Assembly (NCBI GenBank): GCA_004764695.1 | Contig: SMSO01000031.1 | Span: forward strand, 4,387,048-4,451,047 | Length of the DNA stretch: 64,000 nt | Direction: 5' to 3' | DNA from: Schizochytrium sp. TIO01 | Lineage: Eukaryota > Sar > Bigyra > Thraustochytrida > Thraustochytriidae | Shown: piece after piece, positions 49,112 to 60,073 of the stretch | How the letters are laid out: each line of letters opens with the position of its first letter | Numbering within the stretch: position 1 is the first letter of the stretch | Notes under the pieces: generated by a model | What the model saw: only the letters and a program-made list of their open reading frames with translations | What the model was told of the DNA's origin: nothing | Databases searched by the model: none | Program-made: the position numbers and the translations under genes

Positions 49112-49951
49112 TTAGGCCTTGGACTGCTCCGAGTTCTTTTGGTCCTCAATAGAAACTGTGGACAAGCTTTCTGCTAAGCCGCAGATGCTACGGTCAGGAT
49201 GCAGGCCTTGCGAAATACCCTTGTTAATTCGTTCCTCGCGACGTTTCATGAAAGCATCGAATCCTGGGGTTTCGCGAAGCGTGATGAGTGTGATCGGGCA
49301 TCCCTCAAGGTGTACACGATTAACAACGGTATTTGTGAATAATTCACTTGGAATGCTGGTCAGTTTATTGTTGCGAGCTTTGAGACAAGCTAGTTTAGAC
49401 ATTTCCCCTACAGCAGGTGGTAGTGCCTCAACCTGGTTGTTGTCAATGTCAAGTTCCTCCATAGCATGAAGCGCTTCAAAGCCAAACGAGTCTCCAAAGC
49501 TTGTGATTAAGTTGTTGGAGAGGTTTGCAGAAGCCACGCAAGGCGGCAAAGCCAGCCTTGGGTGGCCGACCTCGCCCTCAAACTTGTTAAAAGACAGATC
49601 CAGCTGCTTCAGCTTGGATCGCGGGAGTACAGCAGCTACAGTGTGAAGAGAATTATGATCTGCAATAAGCGTACGTAATTCCGTAAGATGTATCAGCTCC
49701 ATGGGTAACTCCTGCAGCGCATTGCATGACAGACGAAGAGTTTGCAATTTTGCCAGGACGCCAATTTGCGAAGTCAGTTCCTCGATGCCATTCCCACTAA
49801 GGTCCAAGCTTCGCAACCTCGGTCCCAGCAACCACACTTCCGCAGGAACACGCGTGAGTTTGCTCTGCGCCAGCACCAGCCTGCCAGTTTTCCCGCCTTG
49901 GTCGATAGAGTTTTCCAAGGTTTGTTTACCCGTCGAAGACGTTGTGCCCAT
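49112..49951 (-). CDS. LRRC57: LRRC57-like leucine-rich-repeat protein
   Basis: A 279-residue protein made of about eight LRRs (residues 24-220; for example LRSLDLSGNGIEEL, LQTLRLSCNALQEL, LKQLDLSFNKFE, MEELDIDNNQVEALP, LACLKARNNKLTSIP). It is followed by the family's ending VHLEGCPITL, then FDAFMKRREERINKG. LRRC57 proteins of animals have the same plan, including a short N-terminus with a myristoylation-type start; here MGTTSS fits the G2/S6 rule, so lipid anchoring at membranes is likely. The molecular role of the family is not settled. The last 30 residues are a non-repeat tail. The gene is divergent from the E1 alpha gene 1.76 kb away and convergent with the deacetylase gene. The ATG at 49951 is preferred because a longer same-strand frame upstream is in another register. 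Confidence 0.85.
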   Translation of the reverse strand: MGTTSSTGKQTLENSIDQGGKTGRLVLAQSKLTRVPAEVWLLGPRLRSLDLSGNGIEELTSQIGVLAKLQTLRLSCNALQELPMELIHLTELRTLIADHNSLHTVAAVLPRSKLKQLDLSFNKFEGEVGHPRLALPPCVASANLSNNLITSFGDSFGFEALHAMEELDIDNNQVEALPPAVGEMSKLACLKARNNKLTSIPSELFTNTVVNRVHLEGCPITLITLRETPGFDAFMKRREERINKGISQGLHPDRSICGLAESLSTVSIEDQKNSEQSKA

Positions 49952-51712
49952 CCTGACTCAGACGCGCTTTCACAGAAACGGTGGGTGGGTGGTGTCACTG
50001 CCTGCCTCTCCAATCCTGCAAATGCAAAGCCCACACTCCCGAGGCAGCGGGTGACGTTTTTCCCCGGCCCAGAGCCTAGCTAGCCTAGCCTTTTGAGACC
50101 TCAGAAGCGCTTTCGTGAGCGGATCTACGCAGGAATATCAGTCAGTTTCTATTGGCTGCCTAGCTCTAGAGCTAGCTGGCTCACTAGCAAGCTCTAGAGC
50201 AAGATAAGTAGGTACTTTGTTTGACTTACTTACTTGAAGACGACAAGCTACGTTGGTAGCGCATTCTTCCCTTCTCCCAGCGCGGGTTGCTTAGCCTCTG
50301 GCTAGCCGAAACGTTACGTCCGCTGCTGGATTGCACCATCTTTCCTCTGATTCCCGCCATGATGATCTCATCGCTTCGCCATCATTTCTGCAATGGATCT
50401 CGATCGCAATCTGTTCACGGGAGCTTCCACGCCTCGCTTCAATGATCCTCTGCACCGCGATCTGGCACCACGCTTCATCACAGAGTATGCAGCAGGTAGG
50501 TAGGTAGGTAGGTGCGTGCTGCTTACTTTGTGCCATGTTATGTGATGGAATGCAATGCAATGCAATGCAATACAATACAATGCAATGCAATGGAATACAA
50601 TGCAATGGAATGCAATGCGATGCAATGGAATGCAATGGAATGCACTGCATCAGAAAACGCAGCTTAATTGCTCTGCGGATGTTTTTGTATTCTATAACGT
50701 GTCGTAGAACTGCCTTAGTTTCAGTCTCCCAATTCTTTGTTTGTTTCTGTTTGTTTGTCTGTTTGTTTGTTTGTTTATTTGTTTTGTTTATTTGTTTGTT
50801 TATTTTTATTTCTTTCTCATTCTCATTCTCATTCTCATTCTCAGTTTGTTTAGCCATCGCTGTTATTATTACTGCAGTTAGTATGCGCAACCCATTTTCA
50901 TTCTGTATCGGAAGTCCTAAGAGTCGCGATTTGACGCCCAACCCGCGCCTGTGCCGTCGTGGCGCCTGGGTCGCTCAGGCAGAAAGAAGCTCGTGGGCGG
51001 AAGCTGCAGGCGCGGCCTGCTTCTAGCCTGGGGCGCCTCTTCGTGGGTGGCCGAGCCGCGAGGCTCCTGAGATACCCGTCACAAACCCATCTCCACCTGC
51101 ATCAATACTTGTGCCCCGGCAACACAAAAACCTCTTCGCGGGGAGACAAAAATGTGATGGCGGCGACTTTAACAGGGGGGGGCTGTCTAAGAAGGAGAGG
51201 GAGTTTTGTGAAGGGAGGGGCTAGCGCGGGATAGCGGACTCCTAGGGCGAGTTCCAGGGCTGACTTGGACAATAACATTCGTCCCATCGATCTACTGTTT
51301 TTGATGCCCAGGCTTTGTGACCCGAGCCAAATCGTGATCGAGGCAAGAGTCTGCACCAGCAAAACCGCAGACCCAGAGAGAGACTTGAAGGACCGAGTCG
51401 CGGAGATCCCTGCACGAACGACGGGGGCCGTGTCTGGACAGATCAGGCGAAGCTGCTGGCACAAACAGACGTGGACTGGGTCGCGAGGACAAACAAAGCG
51501 CGAACTCGTTCGCTCTTGGAGTCTTTAGCTTCTTGTGCTGCTACTAGCGTTGCGGGTGGCTCGAGGCCAATCGTACCTTTGTCCACTTCAGTTCCCCTCC
51601 TTTGGATTCTTGCGCTAGTGTTGTGAGTGGCTTGATCTCCATTCGCTTCGACAGAGAAGCAAATTGTTTTGTTTGAGTAAATTTCTTTGCAAAGGCCGTT
51701 GATTTATATAAA
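49952..51712. other. Spacer between divergent genes, microsatellites and GC-rich promoter region
   Basis: It holds two copies of the palindrome GCTCTAGAGC (about 50163-50172 and 50191-50200), a 100-bp pentanucleotide array (50544-50645), TTTG units (50737-50805), CATTCT units (50815-50844) and then a GC-rich piece (about 50930-51240) with GGGGGG (51175-51180). Long frames here are repeat artefacts. Promoters of both flanking genes should lie here, but no element is clear. Confidence 0.6.
50544..50645. repeat. GCAAT/GGAAT pentanucleotide array
   Basis: About 20 five-base units, mostly TGCAA with scattered TGGAA and TACAA variants. The mixture of GGAAT and GCAAT units resembles the GGAAT satellites of other eukaryotes in form. 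It is the only pentanucleotide array of this size in the window. Confidence 0.9.
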
Positions 51713-52981
51713 ATGCTTTCAACTGGAGTTCGACAGTTTCGCGCTGCTGCTGTTTCGCAGAAATGGCAACAGCAAGTCCGCGCACTCACTGCCACCTCTG
51801 GGGCTGCTGACAAGCTCAACTACGATTTCACAGCTGCTCTGAACCTTGTGCGGCCTGAGACTTATGACACGCGTAAGGCATACCAACTCGTAGATGCTCA
51901 CGGCGAGCTGCGCGAAGGCGCCAAGGAGCCTACAGTCGGAGCCGAAATGTGCCAGAAGATGTACGAAACCATGGTGCGCCTGCAAGTTATGGACCACGTA
52001 TTATATGAGGCCCAGCGTCAAGGTCGCATTTCTTTTTACATGCAGAGCAGTGGTGAAGAAGCTGTCAACATTGGCTCTGCAGCTGCTCTCAAGAACGAAG
52101 ATGTTGTCTTTGCGCAGTACCGTGAGGCTGGAGTTCTCATGTGGCGTGGTTTCACGCTGCAAAACTTTGCTGATCAGTGTTTTAGCAACGTGGATGACAG
52201 CGGTAAGGGTCGCCAGATGCCTATTCACTATGGTTCCGTGGAGCACAACTTCCACACCATTAGTAGTCCGCTGACCACTCAGCTTCCACAAGCTGTTGGA
52301 GCCGCGTATGCTTTTAAGGATGCTGGCCGTGAAGGCCCCGTGGTGGCCACCTACTTTGGCGAAGGTGCTGCCAGCGAAGGTGATTTTCATGCTGCTATGA
52401 ACTTTAGCGCCACGCTTGAATGCCCGATTCTGTTCCTTTGCCGCAACAACCAGTACGCTATCAGTACCCCGGTGCAAGATCAGTTCCGTGGCGATGGTAT
52501 CGTATCGAGAGCGGAGGGATACGGCATGGCCTCTCTCCGTGTTGATGGCAATGATGTCATGGCCGTGTACGAGGCTGTGAGCGAGGCACGCTCTTACGCC
52601 CGTGAGAACAATCGTCCTATTCTTATTGAGATGATGTCCTATCGTATTGGGCACCACTCAACTTCTGACGATTCCACAGCCTACCGGCCGATTGAGGAAA
52701 TCGAGAGCTGGCGCGAAAAGGCTCACCCGATCCCTCGCTTCCGCAAGTTCATGGAGGACCGTAAGATGTGGGATGAAGAGAAGGAGGCTGCTCTCCGTAC
52801 GGAATCTCGTAAGGCAGTGCTTCAGGCTATGACTCGCGCAGAGGACAAGGGCAAGCCTGAGCCCCTCGATAACCTCTTTGCTGACGTGTACACTGAGATG
52901 CCCCAAAATCTGATTGAGCAGCAGCGTGAGCTCCAGGAGCAGCTCAAGAAGTATCCTTCCCATTACGCTGTGTTTCACTAA
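51713..52981 (+). CDS. BCKDHA: Branched-chain 2-oxoacid dehydrogenase E1 alpha subunit
   Basis: A 422-residue E1 alpha chain of the mitochondrial complex that decarboxylates the 2-oxoacids of Leu, Ile and Val using thiamine diphosphate. Residues 1-25 (MLSTGVRQFRAAAVSQKWQQ) are basic with no acids, as in a mitochondrial presequence. Family blocks are strong: RISFYMQSSGEEAVNIGSAA (105-124), YREAGVLMWRG, GKGRQMPIHYG, ISSPLTTQLPQAVGAAYA, and the ThDP motif from GEGAASEGDF to CRNN (216-246). The regulatory loop is RIGHHSTSDDSTAYRP. S316 matches the main inhibitory phosphorylation site of mammalian E1 alpha, while the second mammalian site is Pro326 here. The ends match the family (about 400-445 residues). 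The partner beta subunit is not in this window. The first ATG is used. Confidence 0.95.
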   Translation: MLSTGVRQFRAAAVSQKWQQQVRALTATSGAADKLNYDFTAALNLVRPETYDTRKAYQLVDAHGELREGAKEPTVGAEMCQKMYETMVRLQVMDHVLYEAQRQGRISFYMQSSGEEAVNIGSAAALKNEDVVFAQYREAGVLMWRGFTLQNFADQCFSNVDDSGKGRQMPIHYGSVEHNFHTISSPLTTQLPQAVGAAYAFKDAGREGPVVATYFGEGAASEGDFHAAMNFSATLECPILFLCRNNQYAISTPVQDQFRGDGIVSRAEGYGMASLRVDGNDVMAVYEAVSEARSYARENNRPILIEMMSYRIGHHSTSDDSTAYRPIEEIESWREKAHPIPRFRKFMEDRKMWDEEKEAALRTESRKAVLQAMTRAEDKGKPEPLDNLFADVYTEMPQNLIEQQRELQEQLKKYPSHYAVFH

Positions 52982-54219
52982 ATACGCAATGCGAAATATA
53001 TGTCTTCATTCTTGCTTTAAAGAGTTGCAGAGCATGAGCACCTAGCTGCACTCTGTTCCGTTTCTTCACAGCGAGCCTTAATTTTTCTGCAAACATCGCA
53101 GAACGACAGCCTGGACATTAAGATGAGTCTAGGTATAGAATCTGTCAATTTACTCAGAATCAACCCCTTTCCCTATGTAGTAGAGTCAAATTCTTTCTTT
53201 CAACTTCAAATTATTATTTGTTTTCTTATTATCTTACTTGCCAACTCCTCCAGTTCTACTCCAGACCTCAACACCCTTGAGCTAACTCGCCTCACCATGT
53301 TTGTTGGTTAAATCAATAATAACCCAAGAGCTATTCTCAAAGGCCACAATAGTAGCACTTACTTTATATAAAGTGACTGGAAAAGCAACAAACGATTTTG
53401 ACGATTTCGACAATGTAGGACAAAACGTTTCCTGTTGTTTCGTGATGAAGATTTGACGCATGATATCTGGATATCATGTAAATATAATGTAATACTTTAT
53501 TTTATCGTAAATGCTGGAAGCTTTATCATCCTCTCGCATCCACTCGATTGAAACCAATCTTCTGTATCTATTATTCAAAGAAAAAAAGGAAAGACAAAAA
53601 AAAAAGGGTTTATGTCATTATGGCAACTGACTCTAGCTATGCGATGGTTGAGTCCCTCCGCTAAAAGTAGTACTAGAACACCCAGGAATTAAGTTGAAGC
53701 GTGCATGTGCATAGCCAGACCAGAAGAGGTGTTAGAGGGACGGAAAGCTAGGTGCACGACATCATGTGAGTAGATAACTTTGCTTACTGTGTCATGCTTT
53801 GTGTTATTGGGTACGCGCGTATGTGTGTCGCAGACTACTTCATATATTTGATGAGTGCGCGAAACTTGCGACGGGAGGATGATGAAAAGAGGAAGAGGTG
53901 GCTCCTAAAGAAAACAACCCGCAGAGAAATTTCTTAAGAGATGTCTCTCTCGCTCTTGCAAATGCCACCAGTAGTGTAACCTGTGGTCATACTACATCCT
54001 CGCATTCATTTCAATGTTGTATTATTTAAATCCCCTAGTTTGTAAGTGATCTTTAATGATCTACATACTCGTCACATTCAAATACCTGTCCCCCCCCCCC
54101 CCCCGAATTTGCATCTTTGTTGAGTTCTGTGTTAAAATACTACTTCGGTTATCGGTAAAATGTGGTTGCTAGCATAACTGCTGGCGCAGCCCGCTCGCAT
54201 ATGTTCAGGTGAATGGTAC
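52982..54219. other. Spacer between convergent genes
   Basis: AT-rich 3' flanks with a run of 15 C (54090-54104) and short A runs near 53580-53607. A frame at 53123-53311 is open for 62 codons without ATG-supported or family features. No gene is called. Confidence 0.65.
54090..54104. repeat. Poly-C run
   Basis: Fifteen consecutive C on the plus strand. Such runs are prone to length errors in sequencing, so the exact count is uncertain. Confidence 0.9.
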
Positions 54220-55755
54220 TTAACGGTCTACGCCGTACTCCTTACGGTAGGCCTCAACAGCGGAGAGAACCTCTGCGTCAAACTTGGTGCCGGTGGAACG
54301 AAGAAAAGACAAAAGGTCATCAAGGCACACAATAGAGTGCACATCAAAGCCAAATTCCTTCTTGACAGCTTGAATAGCGCTCAAGTCACCCTCCTTAGCA
54401 CGCTCCTGGCGGTCAAGAGCGATAACCACACCACTGATCTTGGCATCCTCCACAGAAAGGATGTCAATGCATTCGCGAATGGCCGTACCAGCAGTGATGA
54501 CATCATCCACAACGAGCACACGCTTACCACGAACAGGAGCACCGACAAGAAGACCTCCCTCGCCATGGTCCTTCTTCTCCTTGCGGTTGTATGCAACGGG
54601 AACATCCTTTCCAAACTTGCGGTACAGCGAGGTGGCAATAACACTTGCGAGAGGGATACCCTTGTATGCAGGTCCGAAGAGGACGTCAAATTCAACTCCA
54701 GAGCGCACGATAGCCTCCGCGTAGAAGTCTCCAAGACCGTCGAGAGCAGAGCCGGAGTTGAAGAGACCCGCGTTGAAGAAGTACGGGCTCTCGCGTCCAG
54801 ACTTGAGCGTGAACTTTCCGAACTTGAGCACCTCGCACTTCAAAGCAAGCTCAAAGAACTGCTTCTGGTACGGCGCAAGCACGTCGCCCTCTCCGGCCTC
54901 CTCGACCTTGGCACGCTTCGCCTCAGGCTGTTCAACACTAGACCTAACGCCGTTGATCATGTCGCGGAACTTCTCGGCGGCAGCCTTGGGGTCCTCCGCA
55001 CGAGAAATTCCACGGGACACAGGCACAAGAAGTCCCATTCCATCCTCTCGAAGTCCAGCCTTGGCGGCAGCTTCGAGGTCTCCTCCTTGGAAGCCAACTC
55101 CCGGGGCCAGAATCCACAGCGAGGGTGCGGCAGCCCTCGAGCGAGCAAGTGCCTCAACATCCGTTGCGCCTACCACAAGTCCAACATTGTTGTTATCATT
55201 CCACTTCTCACACAGCTGCGCCACACGCTCGTAAAGAAGACCGCCTTCAGAGAGCGCCACAGTCTCGAGATCCTCAGAACTCGGGTTCGAGGTCTTGCAG
55301 AGAACAAAAGCACCTCGAGAGGCGTCTTTGCCTACAAAAGGCATGATTGAGTCCGAGCCCATGTACGGGCTGAGAGTTACACAGTGCGCTTTGCAGGAGT
55401 CGAAAGCAGCGGTGGCGTACGCCTCGGCAGTAGTAGAAATGTCGCCACGCTTAACATCGAGAACAACGGGAATTCCAGCAGGGATGGACTGCACGAGGCG
55501 CTCCAAAGCACTGACTCCAGGAGCACCAAGGGCTTCGAAGAAGGCTGCGTTGGGTTTGTAGGCAGCAGCAACATGCTGAGTAGCATCAACGAGGACCTTG
55601 GAGAACTGGAAAGCAGCTTCGGCATCGTCAGTAATGCCGTGAGCAGTCTTGAACGCTGCAACGTCAGAGGCGTGAGGGTCAAGACCAACGCAAACAAGGG
55701 AGTTGATCTCCTGCACGCGGGCCTCAAGAGAGGCGAAGAAGCTCGTGGAGGTCAT
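54220..55755 (-). CDS. UMPS: UMP synthase, OMP decarboxylase-OPRT fusion
   Basis: Bifunctional enzyme of the last two steps of pyrimidine synthesis (orotate to OMP to UMP), 511 residues from the start chosen here. Residues 1-270 are OMP decarboxylase: VCVGLDPH (21-28), YKPNAAFFE, catalytic LDVKRGDIS (D100, K102, D105), SPYMGSDS and [10 protein letters not shown] charged linker (about 272-292) follows. Residues 296-511 are orotate phosphoribosyltransferase: [30 protein letters not shown], the flexible [11 protein letters not shown] loop and the PRPP site [13 protein letters not shown] (413-425). This domain order is the reverse of the animal/plant enzyme and is known from stramenopiles and kinetoplastids. 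The C-terminus (EYGVDR) is not a peroxisomal SKL-type signal. The frame is open upstream to an ATG at 55992, adding 79 Arg/Ser-rich residues; I chose 55755 because homology begins within 20 residues of it. Confidence 0.93.
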   Translation of the reverse strand: MTSTSFFASLEARVQEINSLVCVGLDPHASDVAAFKTAHGITDDAEAAFQFSKVLVDATQHVAAAYKPNAAFFEALGAPGVSALERLVQSIPAGIPVVLDVKRGDISTTAEAYATAAFDSCKAHCVTLSPYMGSDSIMPFVGKDASRGAFVLCKTSNPSSEDLETVALSEGGLLYERVAQLCEKWNDNNNVGLVVGATDVEALARSRAAAPSLWILAPGVGFQGGDLEAAAKAGLREDGMGLLVPVSRGISRAEDPKAAAEKFRDMINGVRSSVEQPEAKRAKVEEAGEGDVLAPYQKQFFELALKCEVLKFGKFTLKSGRESPYFFNAGLFNSGSALDGLGDFYAEAIVRSGVEFDVLFGPAYKGIPLASVIATSLYRKFGKDVPVAYNRKEKKDHGEGGLLVGAPVRGKRVLVVDDVITAGTAIRECIDILSVEDAKISGVVIALDRQERAKEGDLSAIQAVKKEFGFDVHSIVCLDDLLSFLRSTGTKFDAEVLSAVEAYRKEYGVDR

Positions 55756-58700
55756 GGTGGACTGGGTTTGGGTTCGAAGGCGGCTTGAGATTTGGCAGGT
55801 GGTGCGTGAGAATGGATGAGCGATGAAAACAACTTCGCGGAAGACTCTCGCGCGAAGAAGAGATGCTGCTGGGGCCACGCTAATGGACGACCGGAGCTTT
55901 CGAGACGCACGCGAAAGAAATCCGCACACGAAAGTTACACGACAAAAAGGATCTCCGTTTTTGGTCTGCGGCGCTCTCTCTGGCAGCCGCACAAATCGAC
56001 CTCGATGATCAATCTTCTTTCTTTGACCTCCCTATTACTAAGTACTCTTCCTACTGCCTTTTTATTTCTATTCTTGAACAAGTCTTTTCATTCATTCATT
56101 CATGAAATAAACAAATAAACAAATGAATAAATGATCGATAAATAAAGTAGTAAGATTTTGTATTCACTTAGCCCTGCTACCTACCTATACCTGCCTACCT
56201 ACCAACCTGCCTACCTACCAACCTGCCTACCATGGTATATATGTGGTAGTACCTACGGATTGATTGATTGATTGATTGTTTGTATCCCTCTTCTCACTCG
56301 CTCATCGACCGATTGACCTTTCTAATGAATCCATCGATCAGCTTTGCAGCAAGAGATAGCAATAGGTTATAGTAAACGAAGTCAACTTCATAGCAGGTCG
56401 ATCGTTTGTATGTTGGGTTCAATCAAGAAGTTCAATGGAATGCAATTTTTTTAATTGCGAGGCTAAGTAGCTGGCAGGGTTATTCCAGTGAGTGGATCTT
56501 GTGACTTTGAGCACTTGGCTTGCTCGAAGAGAAGTGCCCAAGTGCACGGCGAGGTTTAGTTTGATTGATCTGCAACTCTTGTGCCAATGTAGTAATTGGT
56601 TAGCATTTTCTTCTTCTCTGGTTGGCCATTTTCCCATTCCTCGCTCGCTTGATTCCGGAAAGAGAAAGAGTGCAGTAATGAATTTATGAATAGTAAGAGT
56701 ACAAAGAAAGGTCGCAGGAAATCCATTGATCGTAGGGGAAATCTTTGAAGTTCGAGACGCTGTGGCCTGAGCTGTCTGTTAAGTTGAGAGGACAGCACCG
56801 TGTGCTTGTTTGAAAAATGGCCCATGTTCTCAATTGATTCATTAGTTGGTTGGTTGGTTAGTTGATTGATTGAATGATTGAAGGCAGTAAAGGTATGTTA
56901 TCCATTTAGCTCCTGCAATGTGTAAAATGGCATCGCTGGATTCCTGAAGTAGTTATGCTACTGCTCACGACTAGATCGCTGGCAGTCAGTGCAAGGGTTC
57001 TTCGCAGCGTCATGCTTGAAAAACCGTTTCCAAATGAGGCACCAAGGAATCTATTAGCTCACGATAGCTAAGATTATTTTTCATTGTGAATGTACGGCAC
57101 ACTCCTTCAGTATGCTTCATAGTTTCGAGTTTGCTAATGCAGCTCAAGCGTTACTTCCAAAACGCATTTGCATCTCTGTTGGAGGTGCTAGAAGTGGCAG
57201 CGACCACGCATTTGTTTGAGCATTTTGAGTGGTGGCCTATAATTCTATAGGTACACCAAACAGGAATGTAGATATTAATAGGCAGGAATCAGGATGCTGT
57301 TTTTACTTCGGATGATCTCTTCAAAATCACTTGGCAAAATCAAGGTTGTTGTCGAAGTCTGCCCAGATGATGGCTCAACAAAAAAAGTGCACTGCAAGTC
57401 TGTGACCAGCAAAGCGCCAGTGTCTCAGAATCCATGTACAAGTGTTTCAACCATGGCAGTGGCAAAAGTTGCAGTGGTCTAGCGCTAGCAAATGGATATC
57501 TTTTGCATGCATGGTCCCACCGAAAACGTGACGAGGAACAGGAAGAGGATTTCAAGAGGATGACTCTGAGTGTAATGACTGTCCTACTGTAAATCTCTGC
57601 AAGATATCCGTCATCAAACAAAAAAGTGCAGAGCTCAAAATAGTAGCGAGCAAAATTGAGCAGGAAATATCACTAAAGATATAATGAGTGAATTGAATCA
57701 TTCGCGGAACTTGCAAAGGGATATATGTGTAAACGGATATGAATTCGGGGTTTCGAGCTGCTTGGGACGGCCCCGTTTTATCTTAGCAAAACTCTGCGCT
57801 GAAAAGTAGTTGCGCTGACTTTGGTTCTTTCCACTTTCTCCGCGATCCTTTGCTGTCTTCAGCTGCCGGTCTTACTCAAGCAAGGGATTAAGCAAGCAAG
57901 GACGTGAGCAATCTCAATTTGCAGATTGGCCAGCTTCGTATTACCAGGCAGGAACCTCTAAATCTACCATCATAAACAGAATCAGTGAAGCACAAATCGA
58001 GCATCTGTCTCTAAGAGAATCGCAGTCTGCGAAGTTATTTTATTCTCTACATATGCTGACTTTACCTGCTACGCTGAAGTAGAGCTGAGCGGTGAGACCA
58101 AGTTTTGCCAACCAAATAAAAGTTCCTTTATACTGTCTTCGCCCTTTGATGCGATTTCTTGCCTAAATCCGCCCCACACACGGAATGAAGTGCCAATTCT
58201 GCAGCTTCGAACTACCCAGCATCCAGCCAGCCACTCCGCTCAATCGTTAAAACCAAGCATGAATTACAAGCACCAGATTTGTGCGCCACCCGGTCAAAAA
58301 ATCCCCGTCGCAGGACCTCGAAGAGGTAATCGTGGCACTTGTACTATTAGCAATAGGTGCCGGCTTAGCAGGGATATCTGGTGGTAGCTAGCTATTATGG
58401 GTTACTACCTACCAACCTACCTACAAACAAACAAACTAACTAACTAACTAACTAACTTGACGATAATAGTGGTGCTACGAGTACCTACCTGCTAAATAGC
58501 ACGATTTTAGGCGTTAAAAAATAAGTTTTTAAGAAGTAAAAGAAGAAAAAGTTTTTTTCCTCTTTGTTTTTTTCTCTTCCTTTACAAAATCACCTGCAAG
58601 AACTTGTTCTCTCAGGGCAGTTCTAAGGCCGTGGAGATTTGGGATAGATGGGATCTGAGCCCAGAAAAGGCGGAGTTGGCAGCGACTCGAGAAGTCAGAG

Positions 58701-58997
58701 CATCTAAACCTCGACAAAATTGTAGACGATGCTGACCTGACTCGGTAATCACGAACTTTCGTTGCTTGCTTGCTTGCTTCTTGCTTGGAGTAACTTGGAT
58801 TTCAGCTGTAGTCATTCATTTCTGCATTGCGAACCGGGTGGACACCACACATTACCATCGTCGCTTTGAGGAGTACCCTACTACATTGTGGTTAGTTATG
58901 AAAGAGTAAAACATATTGCGCCAAGCCAACTAACTTCAGGCACACGCAGTCTACTTCTCGCTGCCTATGAGCTTTTGGCACCGCTGCGGCAGGACCT
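55756..58997. other. Gene-free stretch with short repeats
   Basis: It starts with the probable 5' region of UMP synthase. It then holds ATTC/AAAC units (about 56086-56130), CTAC units (about 56175-56232), GATT (56256-56281), GGTT near 56847-56864, CTAC/AACT units (58407-58462) and TTGC units (58760-58779). A 62-codon frame at 57294-57482 looks mildly protein-like but has no ATG at its start and no family match that I recognise. Confidence 0.6.
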
Positions 58998-59801
58998 ATG
59001 AGGTTCAGGCTACCTATGGCCACAAGTACTACATCATCATCATCACCATCATCACCGCGAGCGCTTAACGATGATGAGCTTGAAGTTGAATATGAAAGTG
59101 AAGAAGGAGAAAACACACAGTTCGTAAACCAGTCTTGAAGTCGGCGAGTCCATCTCCAAATGTTGGTATCTTCAATAGCGTCAACATATTCCGGAACGAT
59201 TGATGAATGGACGAACGAATGTGGCCATCATTACAGAAAGCAATGCGGACATGAATGAAAATATGCCAACGGAAGGCACCAGTTTGACCTCTACGATGTT
59301 TCTCTGAGAAGGGTAAGTCTAGTTCATGTGCGGGATATGCTGCAAAGTTTGCGTTATTTGGATGCCATCGAAGAAAATCTCATACCGCTCTGCCGACTTT
59401 TTGCTAACGATGACGCGAACCGCATTGAGAGCCCAGAAAGTGGAAAGTTTAATTGCATAACATAATTGCTAGACGCCTCTACAGAGCAAAATCCAACAAC
59501 ACTGAAGTGGAGGTTCGCTCAAAGTGTTTGCATAACTCGCTATGAAAAGGAATATCGAAAATCACAAAAAAGAGATAAAAGAAGAAGGCAGAGAAGAAAA
59601 TACTACCTATACCTAGTACCGTGGTGGCTAATACATTTGTCGCGCAAACTGCAATTGAAGCGCAGTTCGCTGCCGCTCGGACCTCTCGGCGGCGCTGCCG
59701 ACCTGCAGGGTCCACAGTGGGTAGGACCGCGACAGCCAGACGCACCTCCGCTGCGTCTTTTGTCGGAGTTTTCACTCGAGACACCCTGCCTTGCCAACTG
59801 A
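58998..59801 (+). pseudogene. Possible unknown gene, relic or spliced, before the E1 gene
   Basis: I do not recognise it. From the ATG at 58998 one reading frame runs 800 bp with only three stops (TGA at 59136, TGA near 59256, TAA at 59460) before its final stop at 59801; about a dozen would be expected by chance. The segments look protein-like: a Ser-rich start (MRFRLPMATSTTSSSS), an acidic piece (LNDDELEVEYESEEGENTQF), then FDLYDVSLRRVSLVHVRDML, DAIEENLIPLCRLF, and a basic piece (YRKSQKRDKRRRQRRK). Possible splice signals exist (GTAAAC at 59122, GTAAGT at about 59310), so small introns could remove the stops. It could equally be a decayed gene. Confidence 0.3.
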
Positions 59802-60073
59802 GTGAGGTCCTCGTCCGTCCAATTCAGGCTTGGTTTGTTAATTCCTTCTCGTCCTGTCCCTGTGGTTTTGAGTTCCTTGTCTCGTTCTTCCGCCGTGACT
59901 ACAGATCGCCCTCCTCCGTTTCATTAACAAACTCAAATTGTACTGTGTTAAACAACATCGCGTCGAAGCACATCGTATCAGTTGAGTTCGGCTGCGTTTC
60001 ATAACATCACATCGTTTTGCCTTCTATTCGCTTGCCCCTAAACAAATCCTTCAAAGCAAAAGATACAAGCACA

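Noticed and set aside
52001-52657. 218-codon minus-strand frame opposite E1 alpha
   Set aside because: A shadow of a strongly conserved plus-strand gene.
54337-55350. Long plus-strand frame (337 codons) opposite UMP synthase
   Set aside because: A shadow of the conserved minus-strand coding sequence, with no family likeness of its own.
60017-60073. Start of the E1 gene at TTG 60017
   Set aside because: It is not an ATG. The ATG at 60074 gives a typical mitochondrial presequence and is the normal eukaryotic choice.
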